Positions 9,601 through 17,266 are shown, counted from the first letter of the stretch. The stretch: 64,000 nucleotides of DNA from Caulobacter sp. 32-67-35 (GCA_002280875.1 NCEV01000002.1:62001-126000), one strand, 5' to 3'. Made by a program: numbers and translations. Notes: a model not told the origin generated them from the sequence alone.

Positions 9601-10993
9601 CCACGCCGAGCTGTCCGCCCGAAATCGCCGGCTACGCGTCCACTATCTGTTGGAACCGGGTTGGAAGGCTGACGCCGCCATTCAGGGTCTCGGCCGGACC
9701 AATCGCACCAATCAGGCGCAGCCCCCGCTCTTTCGCCCGATCGCAACCGACGTGAAGGCCGAGAAGCGCTTCCTCTCCACGATCGCCCGGCGTCTCGACA
9801 CTCTGGGCGCGATCACGCGAGGCCAGCGCCAGACCGGCGGCCAGGGCCTGTTCCGCCCCGAGGACAATCTGGAAAGTCATTATGCGCGCGATGCGCTGCG
9901 GCAGCTCTATCTGCTGCTGGTGCGTGGCAAGGTCGAGGGTTGCTCGCTCCAGATGTTCGAGGACGCGACCGGCCTTTCGCTGATGGATTCGAACGGCATC
10001 AAGGACGATCTGCCGCCGATCACGACGTTCCTCAACCGCCTGCTCGCCCTGACGATCGATCTTCAAGGCATCCTCTTCACGGCGTTCGAACAGCTTCTCA
10101 ACGCCAAGATCGAGGGCGCCATCGCCAGCGGCACCTATGACGTCGGACTGGAAACGCTGAGGGCGGAGAGCTTCGTCGTTACCGACCGGCGTATCGTTCA
10201 TATCCACCCAGGTACGGGCGCGGAAACCCGCCTGCTGACGATCACGCAGCGGGAGCGCAACCGGCCGGTCACGCTCGACGAGGCGATGGGCCTGCTGTCG
10301 GATCGGCGCGCGATGCTGCTGGTCAATGACCGCTCCGGCCGCGCCGCCGTTCAGGTGCCAGCGCCCTCGCTGATGTTGGATGACGGCGAGATCGAGCGCC
10401 GCGTCCGCCTGATCCGGCCGATGGAGCAGCATCACGCCTCGCTGACCATGATGGCGGAAAGCCACTGGGTCGAAGCCGACCGCGCGGCTTTCGCGTCGGC
10501 GTGGACCGCTGAGGTCGCCGACGTGCCAGCCTTCTCCGACAGCGCCATCCATGTCGTCTCGGGCCTGTTGCTGCCGATCTGGAAGCGGCTGCCCAAGGAG
10601 TCGACGCGCGTCTACCGGCTGCAGACCGACGACGGCGAGCGCATCATCGGCCGCAAGGTTTCGCCCGCCTGGGTCGCGGGCGCACTGGCAACGGGAACCA
10701 ACACGCTGGCGCCGGATGACGCGCTCGCGGCCCTGATCGACGGCAAGACCATCCTCGACCTCGCCGAGGGTCTCCAACTCCGCCGCGTCCGCGTCATGGG
10801 CGCCAACCGCATCGAACTCTCCGGCTTCACCGACATGATGCGCGAACGCCTCAGCGCTTACGGCCTCTTCCACGAGATCATTTCCTGGAAGCTCCGCATG
10901 TTCGTGCCGACGGACGCGAGCGGTTCGGCCGTGCTTTCGAAGGTCATGGAGCGCTATCCCGTCCAGCGGATCGCCGAGCGGGAGGCCGCGTAG
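6656..10993 (+). CDS. methyltransferase / strawberry-notch helicase fusion
   Basis: 1445-aa protein. Residues about 140-290 are a class I SAM-dependent DNA methyltransferase-like domain (LEPSAGTG motif near 150, NPPF near 216). Residues about 480-1010 are a strawberry-notch type superfamily-2 ATPase: GDGTGAGKGRQ P-loop near 505, DESHAMQ near 614, SATGATTVHN after it, and the C-terminal GLGRTNRTNQ box. Such giant proteins are common on alphaproteobacterial ICEs and plasmids; proposed jobs are DNA modification, antirestriction or DNA processing on entry. The start chosen, ATG 6656, has an SD-like GAAGGA. The stop is directly followed by the ATG of the Toprim gene, so the two form an operon. Confidence 0.9.
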   Translation: MTHLPASGAALASALPLVPAADPSPRIAEAAHLLLPHLARGTRIDAATLRGAMEAAFGASDTSGAWDWKTAYDACEAATVLFLRKFGPAIRAKATSPAAMLPMLAKIAALLPTHTRRSAESEALQQFSTPIPLGLAAATAAGITATDRVLEPSAGTGLLAVLAELAGGSLMLNELAASRAGLLDCLFPSASVTRFDAAQIHDHLDAGLVPSVVLMNPPFSAMASVSGRMADATYRHIASALGRLCDGGRLVAITGAGFAPDAPAWAAAFVRLQEHGRVVFSATVDGSVYAKHGTTIDTRLTVIDKRPADDPTVVTTSAGNAPDAATLLGWVIRDIPARLPIAASTAAQTAPRPAVPRTARGYLARPSSSAPEATVLSEPEGFELTYETVDWQPAEGSRLTDAIYEEYGLQSIRIPGSQAHPTKLVQSAAMASVAPPKPSYRPRLPAPLLAEGLLSDAQLETVIYAGEAHDDYLAGSWTVDETFDVVSAAREDAPNAIRFRRGFMLGDGTGAGKGRQSAGIILDNWMQGRRKAVWISKSDKLIEDAQRDWSALGMERLLVTPLSRFRQGTPIRLPEGVLFTTYATLRSDERGEKVSRVRQIVEWLGSDFDGVIIFDESHAMQNAAGGKGERGDQAASQQGRAGLRLQHALPDARVVYVSATGATTVHNLAYAQRLGLWGGEDFPFSTRSEFVEAIEAGGVAAMEVLARDLRALGLYTARSLSYDGVEYELVEHQLTPEQTRIYDAYAGAFSIIHNNLSAAMEAANITGDKGTLNAQAKSAARSAFESAKQRFFGHLLTSMKTPTLIRSIECDLAEGHAAVIQIVSTGEALMERRLADIPTDEWNDVRVDITPREYVLDYLAHSFPVQLYEPFTDSEGNLSSRPVYRDGQPVESREAVARRDRLVEHLASLAPVPGALDQIVQRFGTDIVAEVTGRSRRIVRKGDRLAVESRAGSANLAETAAFMDDVKRILVFSDAGGTGRSYHAELSARNRRLRVHYLLEPGWKADAAIQGLGRTNRTNQAQPPLFRPIATDVKAEKRFLSTIARRLDTLGAITRGQRQTGGQGLFRPEDNLESHYARDALRQLYLLLVRGKVEGCSLQMFEDATGLSLMDSNGIKDDLPPITTFLNRLLALTIDLQGILFTAFEQLLNAKIEGAIASGTYDVGLETLRAESFVVTDRRIVHIHPGTGAETRLLTITQRERNRPVTLDEAMGLLSDRRAMLLVNDRSGRAAVQVPAPSLMLDDGEIERRVRLIRPMEQHHASLTMMAESHWVEADRAAFASAWTAEVADVPAFSDSAIHVVSGLLLPIWKRLPKESTRVYRLQTDDGERIIGRKVSPAWVAGALATGTNTLAPDDALAALIDGKTILDLAEGLQLRRVRVMGANRIELSGFTDMMRERLSAYGLFHEIISWKLRMFVPTDASGSAVLSKVMERYPVQRIAEREAA

Positions 10994-12037
10994 ATGGCCC
11001 GCCATGACGCATCCGAGCTGGCACAGCGTCTCGGCCGGCAGGCCGAGGCCGTGTGCCGGCACTATCTCTCGGCCGGATATCGCCAGGGCCGCTACTGGCT
11101 GGTCGGCGACGTCCGCAACACGCCGGGCCGCTCGATGTTCGTCCGCCTGAAGGGAGCCGATTCCGGCAAGGGTGCGGCGGGCAAATGGACCGACGCCGCC
11201 ACAGGCGAACACGGCGATCTCCTCGATGTCATCCGCGAAAGCTGCGGGCTGATCGACTTCAAGGACGTCGCCGATGAGGCCCGGGCCTTCCTGAGCCTGC
11301 CACATCCCGAGCCGGACCCGGACCACCAACGACGCCCGACATCGGCGCCCGCCGGATCTCCGGAGGCCGCACGACGGCTCTTCGCAATGTCGCGGCCGAT
11401 TACGGGCACAATCGTAGAATCGTATCTACGGAAACGCAGCATCACGGCTTTGCACGGAACCGCATCGCTCCGCTTCCATCCGCGGTGCTACTACCGGGCG
11501 GACGAACATTCGCCGACCGAGACATGGCCGGCGATGATCGCGTCGGTCACCGATCTCGACGGCCGGATCACGGGCGTACATCGCACATGGCTCAGCCCCG
11601 AGGGGAGCGGAAAGGCGCCAATCGACACACCGCGGCGGGCGATGGGCGATCTCCTCGGTCATGCGGTCCGGTTCGGCACGGCAAACGATGTGATCGCGGC
11701 CGGCGAAGGCATCGAGACGATCCTGTCACTCCGCATGACCCTATCGAACCTGCCAATGACGGCTGCACTCTCGGCCGCACACCTTGCCGCCATCCTGTTC
11801 CCGGCGACGCTTCGCCGACTCTACATCGCCCGCGACAACGATCCTGCTGGTGACGCCGCGCGCGATAGCCTGGTCGAACGGGCACAGGCGGCCGGCATCG
11901 AGGCGATCGTGCTTTCTCCGACGCTCGGGGATTTCAACGAGGATCTCCGCACTTGCGGCATGGGCCCGCTGCGGGCAGCGATCCGGCAGCAGCTCGCCCC
12001 CGAGGACGTCACCCGTTTTCTCGCCCTGACGGCATAG
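10994..12037 (+). CDS. Toprim-domain primase-like protein
   Basis: 347 aa, beginning on the base after the helicase stop codon. The N-terminal 100 residues (RYWLVGDVRNTPGRSMFVRL, KWTDAATGEHGDLLD) match the CHC2-like/DUF7146 region of mobile-element primases. The C-terminal part is a Toprim fold with the acidic motif AAGEGIET near residue 232 and DNDPAGD near 278. It probably works with the upstream helicase/methylase in DNA metabolism of the element. Primase activity is inferred from family, not shown. Confidence 0.85.
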   Translation: MARHDASELAQRLGRQAEAVCRHYLSAGYRQGRYWLVGDVRNTPGRSMFVRLKGADSGKGAAGKWTDAATGEHGDLLDVIRESCGLIDFKDVADEARAFLSLPHPEPDPDHQRRPTSAPAGSPEAARRLFAMSRPITGTIVESYLRKRSITALHGTASLRFHPRCYYRADEHSPTETWPAMIASVTDLDGRITGVHRTWLSPEGSGKAPIDTPRRAMGDLLGHAVRFGTANDVIAAGEGIETILSLRMTLSNLPMTAALSAAHLAAILFPATLRRLYIARDNDPAGDAARDSLVERAQAAGIEAIVLSPTLGDFNEDLRTCGMGPLRAAIRQQLAPEDVTRFLALTA

Positions 12038-12176
12038 CCGGACGGGGCAAGCGCGGGGCACCGGCAGCCGCATCGGTCTCGCACGAGGCTGCATCCCGTT
12101 GCGCCGGAGAGGACCGCGACCCAGCCTTCGAGAGGGCGATCGGCCGTCAAACGTGCCGGACCGGCAATGGCTGCGC

Positions 12177-12235
12177 CCGGCTATTTTCCGGCGCGCTCCA
12201 GGGGAGCGCTTTCCATCGCGAAGCAAAATAGCCGG
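12177..12235 (+). other. nested inverted repeat in the 12.0-12.36 kb gap
   Basis: CCGGCTATTTT (12177-12187) pairs perfectly with AAAATAGCCGG (12225-12235), an 11-bp outer stem. Inside it GCGCTCC (12193-12199) pairs with GGAGCGC (12203-12209) around AGG. The gap 12038-12359 contains no convincing gene. The structure lies 125 bases before the DUF2493 start codon. It could be a small structured RNA, an attenuator or a protein-binding site; I cannot choose between them. Confidence 0.5.
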
Positions 12236-12359
12236 CCTTCGCCATCCGGCGCGATGCTTGGCCCTGCGCTGACGCTCCGGGTGCAGGTCCGGCCCGCCCG
12301 ACGGCTTTCGTCGCCAGAAGGCCGCGAGGGTCGTGGTCAAACCGACGAAGGAGCATCCC

Positions 12360-13295
12360 ATGGCGAGCGAACACGACGACGGCTTCGAACCGCACCACGC
12401 CTCATCCCCAACCGACCACGTCCTGACTGAACTCCAGCTCTACGGTTTTCGTCCCTTTCAGGACGAACCCGATCCGAGGCCGCTTCCCGAAGGCGATGCG
12501 GTCGCCGGGGCCATCGCCGACATCTTCGATGCCCTGATCGCCACCCTCGAGGACACCCGCCTCGAACCCGACCTCGATGACCTCCTTTGGTCGACCGTCA
12601 ACCTCTTCCATCGCGCCACCGACCGGATCGAACGCGAACTCGACGACAATGAGCAGGCGCAGCGCCGCAGCCAGCGCGAACAGGATGGCTCGGAGGTGAA
12701 GTCGGTAGAACTCGAACGCCTCACCGCCGAAGGGCAGACTATGATCGAGCGCCGCAATGCCTTCGAGCTGATGCGCGATCAGGCCGCAGAACACTTCGAG
12801 CGCCACACCGGATCATCCTGGCGGCCACGCAGCGGATCGATGGTCAATCACCGGGCCATGACCTCAGCGATGATCGACAGCCGCGACTTCCTCGCCGCCA
12901 AGCGCCGGGCCGAGAGCGAGGTGCTGATCCCGGCGGGTCCGAAGATCGCGGTTACCGGCGGGCTCGACTTCAACGATCACCGGCTGATCTGGGCCAAGCT
13001 CGATCAGGTCCACGCCAAGCATCCCGACATGGTGCTCATGCACGGCGGATCGCCGAAGGGCGCTGAACGCATCGCTGGTCGCTGGGCCGATCATCGCAAG
13101 GTTCCGCAGATTGCATTCAAGCCCGACTGGACGAAGCACGCGAAAGCCGCGCCGTTCAAACGCAACGATCAGATGCTCGCGGTCCTGCCGATCGGCGTGA
13201 TGGTGTTCCCCGGCACCGGCATCCAGGACAATCTCGCCGACAAGGCGCGCAAGCTCGGCATCCCGGTCTGGAAGTTCGGCAGTGGCGGCGCGTAA
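12360..13295 (+). CDS. DUF2493 (SLOG-like) protein
   Basis: 311 aa from ATG 12360, preceded by GAAGGAG. The C-terminal 115 residues are the DUF2493/YspA-type Rossmann-like fold: KIAVTGGLDFNDH, then VLMHGGSPKGAERIAGRWA and a late PVWKFG strand. This family is related to the SLOG nucleotide-sensing superfamily. The N-terminal 190 residues are helical, charged and unassigned. DUF2493 proteins are frequent neighbours of Toprim and helicase genes on alphaproteobacterial plasmids; their function is not established. Confidence 0.85.
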   Translation: MASEHDDGFEPHHASSPTDHVLTELQLYGFRPFQDEPDPRPLPEGDAVAGAIADIFDALIATLEDTRLEPDLDDLLWSTVNLFHRATDRIERELDDNEQAQRRSQREQDGSEVKSVELERLTAEGQTMIERRNAFELMRDQAAEHFERHTGSSWRPRSGSMVNHRAMTSAMIDSRDFLAAKRRAESEVLIPAGPKIAVTGGLDFNDHRLIWAKLDQVHAKHPDMVLMHGGSPKGAERIAGRWADHRKVPQIAFKPDWTKHAKAAPFKRNDQMLAVLPIGVMVFPGTGIQDNLADKARKLGIPVWKFGSGGA

Positions 13296-13367
13296 GCGCC
13301 GCCTACCCCAGCGGTGAGAAACCGCAATTTTACACTGCCGGAAGCCTGCACTTCCGCGAAACCACAT

Positions 13368-13577
13368 TCAGTCTGGCTTTCCCGTCACAGCGATCCTGGC
13401 CGCGCGGGCATAGTGCTCCAGTTCAACATCGCTCTCTATCAACCGATCGAGGAGCGCCTTCATGTCGGTTTGATCCGAGGACGACTGAAAAGGGCCTGGC
13501 TGACGCTCGATTGCCATGACGGCAATGGCCAGCGCCTTCTTCACCAGATGCAGATCTCGGTCCCTGAATTCAGCCAC
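13368..13577 (-). CDS. small conserved-looking protein, unknown function
   Basis: 69 aa from a GTG start at 13577, with GGAG ten bases upstream. The sequence is helical with a clear pattern (HLVKKALAIAVMAIERQPG, SSDQTDMKALLDRLIESD) that reads like a real protein rather than chance. The open frame continues upstream to 13772 but that part is low-complexity and lacks a good start. Similar small proteins appear to accompany this class of ICE, but I cannot assign a role. It is divergent from the gene at 13908. Confidence 0.5.
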   Translation of the reverse strand: MAEFRDRDLHLVKKALAIAVMAIERQPGPFQSSSDQTDMKALLDRLIESDVELEHYARAARIAVTGKPD

Positions 13578-13858
13578 GACCTCATCACTCCGTGGAACTG
13601 GCAACAATCGCTCACGTCGAAGGCGACGATTGCAGGATATAGACAATAGCCGCTGCAGGCAGCAGCCAAATCTCTCCGCATCTACTTGAGACGTCGGCTC
13701 CAATCCAGGCGGAGACATCTCCGCTTCCACTTGCGCTGATCCTTGGTCCAATCGATGGCCTGACGCCATCAACCCGTAAAGGGTCGGCTACGCGCGCGTG
13801 CCGCCGCTTCGGCTTCGCCTGCACGGTGATTGCGGCCATCGACCGGACACATCGGGCG

Positions 13859-13897
13859 CCTGTCGCGCGGGAGATGGTCTCCCGCCTCCATGACAGG
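13859..13897 (+). promoter_or_regulatory. nested stem-loop covering the RBS of the 13908 gene
   Basis: Outer stem CCTGTC (13859-13864) with GACAGG (13892-13897); inner stem GCGGGAGA (13867-13874) with TCTCCCGC (13878-13885), loop TGG. The SD AGGAG (13895-13899) is partly inside the outer stem and the ATG is at 13908. The architecture resembles the ardC/parB leaders, but the loop differs. The rest of the 13578-13907 gap holds nothing else I can name. Confidence 0.5.
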
Positions 13898-13907
13898 AGC
13901 CGGATCA

Positions 13908-14075
13908 ATGTCTCTTAACGATGCTCACGCCTTCGCCTTCAGCCTCGCCACCACGCTCATGGTCGCGATCGTCATCTTCAAAGCCGGCGACGGCACGGCG
14001 AGCGTCATGCCCGCCAACGAATACGACGGGGACGCCTCGGCGATCATCCACGAAGTCGATCCCTTCGCCCCTTGA
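13908..14075 (+). CDS. small single-span membrane protein
   Basis: 55 aa, ATG 13908 with AGGAG eight bases before it. One hydrophobic helix (about residues 7-24, AFAFSLATTLMVAIVIFKA) is followed by an acidic tail (NEYDGDASAIIHEVDPF). Too short for a family call. It starts behind a stem-loop that masks its RBS. Confidence 0.5.
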   Translation: MSLNDAHAFAFSLATTLMVAIVIFKAGDGTASVMPANEYDGDASAIIHEVDPFAP

Positions 14076-14215
14076 GGGCGACGGTCCGCTCGGCCGAGCG
14101 GGAATCCGGACGGATTTCCGCTGCCGTCATCGCTCAACTTCGGCTATACTGACATCGGCGCCGTGGTGGTGGTGGAAGGCGCGACCGTAGACCTTCATCT
14201 CACGGAGCACACCAC

Positions 14216-14650
14216 ATGGTACTCGGCATTCTCTTGAGCATCACAGCCATCGGCGTTTTCTGCTGGCTGCTCTTCACCCTCGCCATCTACGCGCTGCCCT
14301 TCTTCGCGGGCGTCACCGTCGGCATGTGGGCCTATGGCACTGGCGCGGGCTGGCCCGGCAGCATCGTCGTCGGACTGCTCGCTGCCGGGCTGATGCTCGG
14401 CGTCGGCCAGTTTCTCTTCGCCTTCGTCCGCCCGGTCTGGCTCCGGCTGACCATCGGAATTGTCTTCGCAGCACCGGCAGCCGTCGCCGGCTATCATGCC
14501 GTTCACGGTATCGCGAAGCACGCCATGCCTTCGGAGACCTGGCAGTTCATTTTCTCCGCAGTCGGTGCCATCGCCATCGGCGCGACAGCCTGGATTCGGA
14601 TCGCCGGCGCGGAGCCCGCCCGATCCGGGCAGAGCCTCGCTCGGGGCTGA
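14216..14650 (+). CDS. multi-pass membrane protein, unknown function
   Basis: 144 aa with about four hydrophobic spans (residues 3-28, 30-70 in glycine-rich segments, 78-98 and 108-128). A cytoplasmic-type tail EPARSGQSLARG ends the protein. No enzymatic motif is visible. The SD is CGGAG, followed by the ATG at 14216. Its place beside a DUF736 gene matches the accessory block of related ICEs. Function unknown. Confidence 0.6.
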   Translation: MVLGILLSITAIGVFCWLLFTLAIYALPFFAGVTVGMWAYGTGAGWPGSIVVGLLAAGLMLGVGQFLFAFVRPVWLRLTIGIVFAAPAAVAGYHAVHGIAKHAMPSETWQFIFSAVGAIAIGATAWIRIAGAEPARSGQSLARG

Positions 14651-15221
14651 CGTTCTCGCAGCAATGTCGCGGCGGACCAGCGGCGTATCGAAGCCGTCCA
14701 CAGCATCGTGGAGCAGGCAGGGATCGGGCGGCGATGGGCGAGCATATCCGGGCCGGGAGGCGGCAGCCGGCTGAAGAGCCTGACCAGCGAGCGTCGAAGA
14801 CTCGGCACGATCATGGTGCGGAGGTTTGGCGTCTGCCCGAAAGCGTCGTGCGGAAACCGGTGCAGGCGTTTGATCAGTACCGGGAGACGGAACCGCCGGT
14901 GATAGCGCCGCGTCTCTATCGGTCACCGAGAAGTCGTCATCGTCTCCATTGATCGGTTCTGTCCGGCCGAGCGCTCCAAAACGGCCTCTTCGATGGGTGT
15001 ATCTGGCCGAAGGGCGGCTTCGCCTCGATCGACTATGGCGCAACAGCGCCGTCAAAACTTTCTTCCCCTGCCGGCTGCGCCGTCATTCCTCGCGGGACAA
15101 GAAAGTCCCTCCTTTGCTGTCTGAAGCCCTGCGGGTGCGCCGTCGATCGCCTCCGGCCGGTCGATCACCATCGAGGCCGCAATGGTGCGGGCTCGAAAGA
15201 CAGTGATCAAGGAGACTTCCC
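14651..15221. other. 571-bp stretch with no convincing gene
   Basis: The only candidate is a 72-codon frame at 14734-14952 on the + strand (MGEHIRAGRRQPAEEP at its start, VQAFDQYRETEPPVIAP in the middle). It has no clear ribosome binding site and its coding character is ambiguous, so it is not listed as a gene. The remainder shows no repeats, RNA gene or terminator that I recognise. Confidence 0.4.
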
Positions 15222-15548
15222 ATGGCGACCATCGGCACCTTCAAGAAGACCGGCTCGAACGAGTTCACCGGCGAAATCGTCACCCTCAGCGTCCAGACCA
15301 AGAACGTCCGCATTGTCCCCGACGTCCGCGCCAGCGGCGAGAACGCTCCCAGCCACCGCGTCTTCGTCGGCCGAGCCGAGATCGGCGCCGCCTGGTCCAA
15401 GCGTTCCAACGAGGGCCGCGACTATCTCGGCCTGAAGCTGGACGACCCGAGCTTCACCGCCCCGATTTACGCCAACCTTTTCGACGACGAGGACGGCGAC
15501 GGCTACAGCCTCATCTGGTCCCGGCCCAACCGCCGCAACGGCGACTGA
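15222..15548 (+). CDS. DUF736 family protein, first copy
   Basis: 108 aa. It matches DUF736 from the opening MATIGTFKKTG through the VRIVPD strand, the GAAWSKRSNEGRDYLGLKLDDPSF core and an acidic/aromatic end. DUF736 proteins are small beta-rich proteins present on most alphaproteobacterial ICEs and plasmids, with no known biochemical role. SD is AAGGAG. A second, diverged copy lies at 20766 inside the transfer region. Confidence 0.9.
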   Translation: MATIGTFKKTGSNEFTGEIVTLSVQTKNVRIVPDVRASGENAPSHRVFVGRAEIGAAWSKRSNEGRDYLGLKLDDPSFTAPIYANLFDDEDGDGYSLIWSRPNRRNGD

Positions 15549-15557
15549 GCCGCCACC

Positions 15558-15589
15558 GATGCCCCGCCCGGATCGCCGGGCGGGGCATC
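15558..15589 (+). terminator. strong hairpin after DUF736
   Basis: A 14-pair perfect stem GATGCCCCGCCCGG (15558-15571) with CCGGGCGGGGCATC (15576-15589), loop ATCG, ten bases after the DUF736 stop. There is no T-run, so termination may need Rho or the hairpin may protect the transcript. Confidence 0.6.
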
Positions 15590-15678
15590 GCGCCTGTGGG
15601 AATCCAGTCCGCAAGCAGCCGGAAGCTCCCGATCACCCCGAAAAAAATGACGTCGCACCTTTTCTCGTGTACGAATCA

Positions 15679-15690
15679 CTAGTTTACTAG
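15679..15690. promoter_or_regulatory. palindrome upstream of the QseC-like gene
   Basis: CTAGT-TT-ACTAG is a perfect inverted repeat 37 bases before the start codon at 15727. It sits in a locally AT-rich stretch (GTATATTAGG follows), so it is a plausible operator for the HTH protein it precedes. QseC of ICEMlSymR7A is known to bind palindromes at its own locus; the match here is positional only. Confidence 0.45.
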
Positions 15691-15726
15691 GTGGCAGTAT
15701 ATTAGGGGAAACGGCGACCTCTCCGC

Positions 15727-15960
15727 ATGAGATTGCGGGAGATTGTCGCCAGAAATTTGCGTCGACTGAGACATGCCAAGGGCCTGTCGCAGGAGGAACT
15801 AGCTGATCGTGCCGAGATCAATCGCAACTATGTCGGCATGCTTGAGCGGGAACAGCACGCCGCGACGATCGATATGCTGGAAAAGCTCGCCATCGTCCTT
15901 GAGATTGATCCCGTCGCATTTTTCGAACGGACTGAACGGCAGGGCGCCGACGAAGATTGA
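15727..15960 (+). CDS. XRE-family repressor, QseC-like
   Basis: 77-aa single-domain Cro/CI helix-turn-helix protein. Residues 6-65 carry the HTH (LSQEELADRAEINRNYVGMLER) and the following dimer helices (TIDMLEKLAIVLEIDPVAFFE). In ICEMlSymR7A the equivalent QseC controls expression of the antiactivator QseM. Here it lies directly upstream of a QseM-like gene and the two FseA halves, in the same orientation, so the regulatory cascade is inferred to be the same. HTH assignment is certain; the QseC role rests on synteny. Confidence 0.8.
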   Translation: MRLREIVARNLRRLRHAKGLSQEELADRAEINRNYVGMLEREQHAATIDMLEKLAIVLEIDPVAFFERTERQGADED

Positions 15961-16092
15961 CTGTGCGGCGCGCGGCGATGCCTGTGCTGCATCACGCGAT
16001 GTCTACTCGCGCAGCTTACGACGAGTAAAAACTTCGTTAATGTCGACTCGGAACCGAATGGCTGTCGCCATTGATGTGTCGGGGGACCCATC

Positions 16093-16356
16093 ATGACCGC
16101 GCCGGATTTTCTTGACGAACCGCCCCGGAGTGCGACGGCCACCGACTATGACATGAAGCATTTGAAGCTCTACATTCGCCTGCTCGACGCCCATGCCGAC
16201 GGCGCGGACTGGCGCGAAGCGATTACCGTCCTGTTCGGCATTGATCCCAGCGACGATCCCGAACGCGCCCGGCACATCCATGAAAGCCATCTCTTGCGCG
16301 CCCGATGGATGACCGAGCACGGCTACCGCGACCTGCTTCGGCGCGGCCATCACTGA
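16093..16356 (+). CDS. DUF2285-type small protein, QseM-like antiactivator
   Basis: 87 aa. The core DMKHLKLYIRLLDAHADG, the acidic middle (FGIDPSDDPERARHIHESHLLRA) and the terminal WMTEHGYRDLLRRG match the single-domain DUF2285 proteins typified by QseM. QseM binds FseA and TraR and so blocks excision and transfer. The shared GYRDLLR ending with the downstream FseA C-terminal half (residues near 17220) fits the idea that the antiactivator mimics its target. SD is GGGGGA before ATG 16093. Role inferred from family and position. Confidence 0.75.
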   Translation: MTAPDFLDEPPRSATATDYDMKHLKLYIRLLDAHADGADWREAITVLFGIDPSDDPERARHIHESHLLRARWMTEHGYRDLLRRGHH

Positions 16357-16483
16357 CAGCTCCGCGATTCCGTGATGCGCCGCAGCGATCACGCGACGCT
16401 TTTTCGAGGTCTTCCCTGATCCAGCTCAACCGGGAATCGTATCCGGCCCGGGTGTATGAACCATGTGAGCCAGGAGGTAACCG

Positions 16484-16807
16484 ATGGAGCCGGACCCATC
16501 GCAGTGGCGGTCTTCAATCAGCTATGACTATTTCGACGATCTCGGTGTTCCAGACCTGGCGTGGGAATGCTTGCGGCGCAATGTCGACTATCAACACGAC
16601 TATTCAAAAGCATTGAAAGAGATGGATGACCCCGAGCAGGCGAACGCGTCGTTTCGCCTGCGCTGGGGGTTGCAATTTCCCTGTCAACCCAAGCCACAGC
16701 GCGATCGAGGAGCCGATCCATTGGACTCCAGAGGCCGACCCGGGAAAGGTCCTGCTGATTGCGGCGCCGTCTGCCGCCTCCGCGGGCGCGCCGCCGCCGG
16801 CGCTTGA
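16484..16807 (+). CDS. FseA N-terminal half (DUF6499), zero frame
   Basis: Zero-frame reading of the excision activator gene, with a strong SD (AGGAGGTAACCG) before ATG 16484. Residues 1-66 contain the DUF6499 transcriptional-regulator domain (SISYDYFDDLGVPDLAWECLRRN, then FRLRWGLQFP). After codon 66 (CCC, 16679-16681) the frame loses its protein-like character and runs to a stop at 16807. A +1 shift at that codon joins it to the DUF2285 frame to give a 255-aa fusion (16484-16681 plus 16683-17252). In ICEMlSymR7A the same pair is fused by programmed frameshifting into FseA, which turns on rdfS. Confidence 0.8.
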   Translation: MEPDPSQWRSSISYDYFDDLGVPDLAWECLRRNVDYQHDYSKALKEMDDPEQANASFRLRWGLQFPCQPKPQRDRGADPLDSRGRPGKGPADCGAVCRLRGRAAAGA

Positions 16808-17252
16808 TCCCAGCGCAGCGCGCCGCAGCACGCACGAAGTCCATGCAATCCATGGCAGTGGCACCTACGCAGTCCCTTTCGTTCTGATCGGTGGCGCCGC
16901 TCCAGATCAGGCGCTGGCGGCAGTCATACCGCTCGACAGTGATGCACCCGACCGGATCGACGCCATCTCGCGCCTTTGGGGCGCGCTCCAGGCGCCGCCT
17001 CCGCCCATCGACCTGCGCATAACGCCTCAGCGGCGTCAGCGGCTGCGGCACATGCTGCGGGCGTTCGATGGCCGCGCCTGCCGTGCGACCTACCGGGAGA
17101 TCGCCGAGGTGATGTTCGGCGTGTCTCGTGTCGCCTCCGACTCCTGGAAAACATCGGCGCTCCGCGACGCCACCATTCGGCTCGTTCGCGATGGCCTCGC
17201 TATGGTCGGTGGCGGCTATCGTGACCTGTTGCGCCGACGCAGACGGCGCTGA
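16626..17252 (+). CDS. FseA C-terminal half (DUF2285), +1 frame
   Basis: Frame +1 relative to the upstream half and overlapping it. Good coding begins at VNPSHSAIEEPIHW (16683 onward). The C-terminal 80 residues are a DUF2285 domain (ITPQRRQRLRHMLRAFDGR, YREIAEVMFG, RDATIRLVRDGLAMVGGGYRDLLR). The first ATG in this frame is at 16626, but its upstream residues look non-native and no SD precedes it, so independent translation is unlikely. It is expected to be made only as the frameshift fusion. The gene ends just before a hairpin at 17267. Confidence 0.8.
   Translation: MTPSRRTRRFACAGGCNFPVNPSHSAIEEPIHWTPEADPGKVLLIAAPSAASAGAPPPALDPSAARRSTHEVHAIHGSGTYAVPFVLIGGAAPDQALAAVIPLDSDAPDRIDAISRLWGALQAPPPPIDLRITPQRRQRLRHMLRAFDGRACRATYREIAEVMFGVSRVASDSWKTSALRDATIRLVRDGLAMVGGGYRDLLRRRRRR
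16676..16682 (+). promoter_or_regulatory. candidate +1 frameshift site in fseA
   Basis: Codons TTT CCC followed by T. A tRNA-Pro reading CCC can re-pair on CCT after slipping one base, moving decoding to GTC (Val) in the DUF2285 frame. A GGGGG run at 16665-16669 lies nine bases upstream of the CCC and could act as an internal SD-like stimulator. The change from protein-like to non-protein-like sequence in both frames coincides with this point. The exact slip codon is inferred. Confidence 0.65.
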
Positions 17253-17266
17253 CAGCACGTCATGGC

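Noticed and set aside
9632..11329. 565-codon minus-strand open frame opposite the helicase and Toprim genes
   Set aside because: Crosses two real genes in antisense and has no family features.
14734..14952. 72-codon + strand frame in the 14.65-15.22 kb gap
   Set aside because: Middle part looks protein-like but there is no ribosome binding site and the codon pattern is ambiguous.
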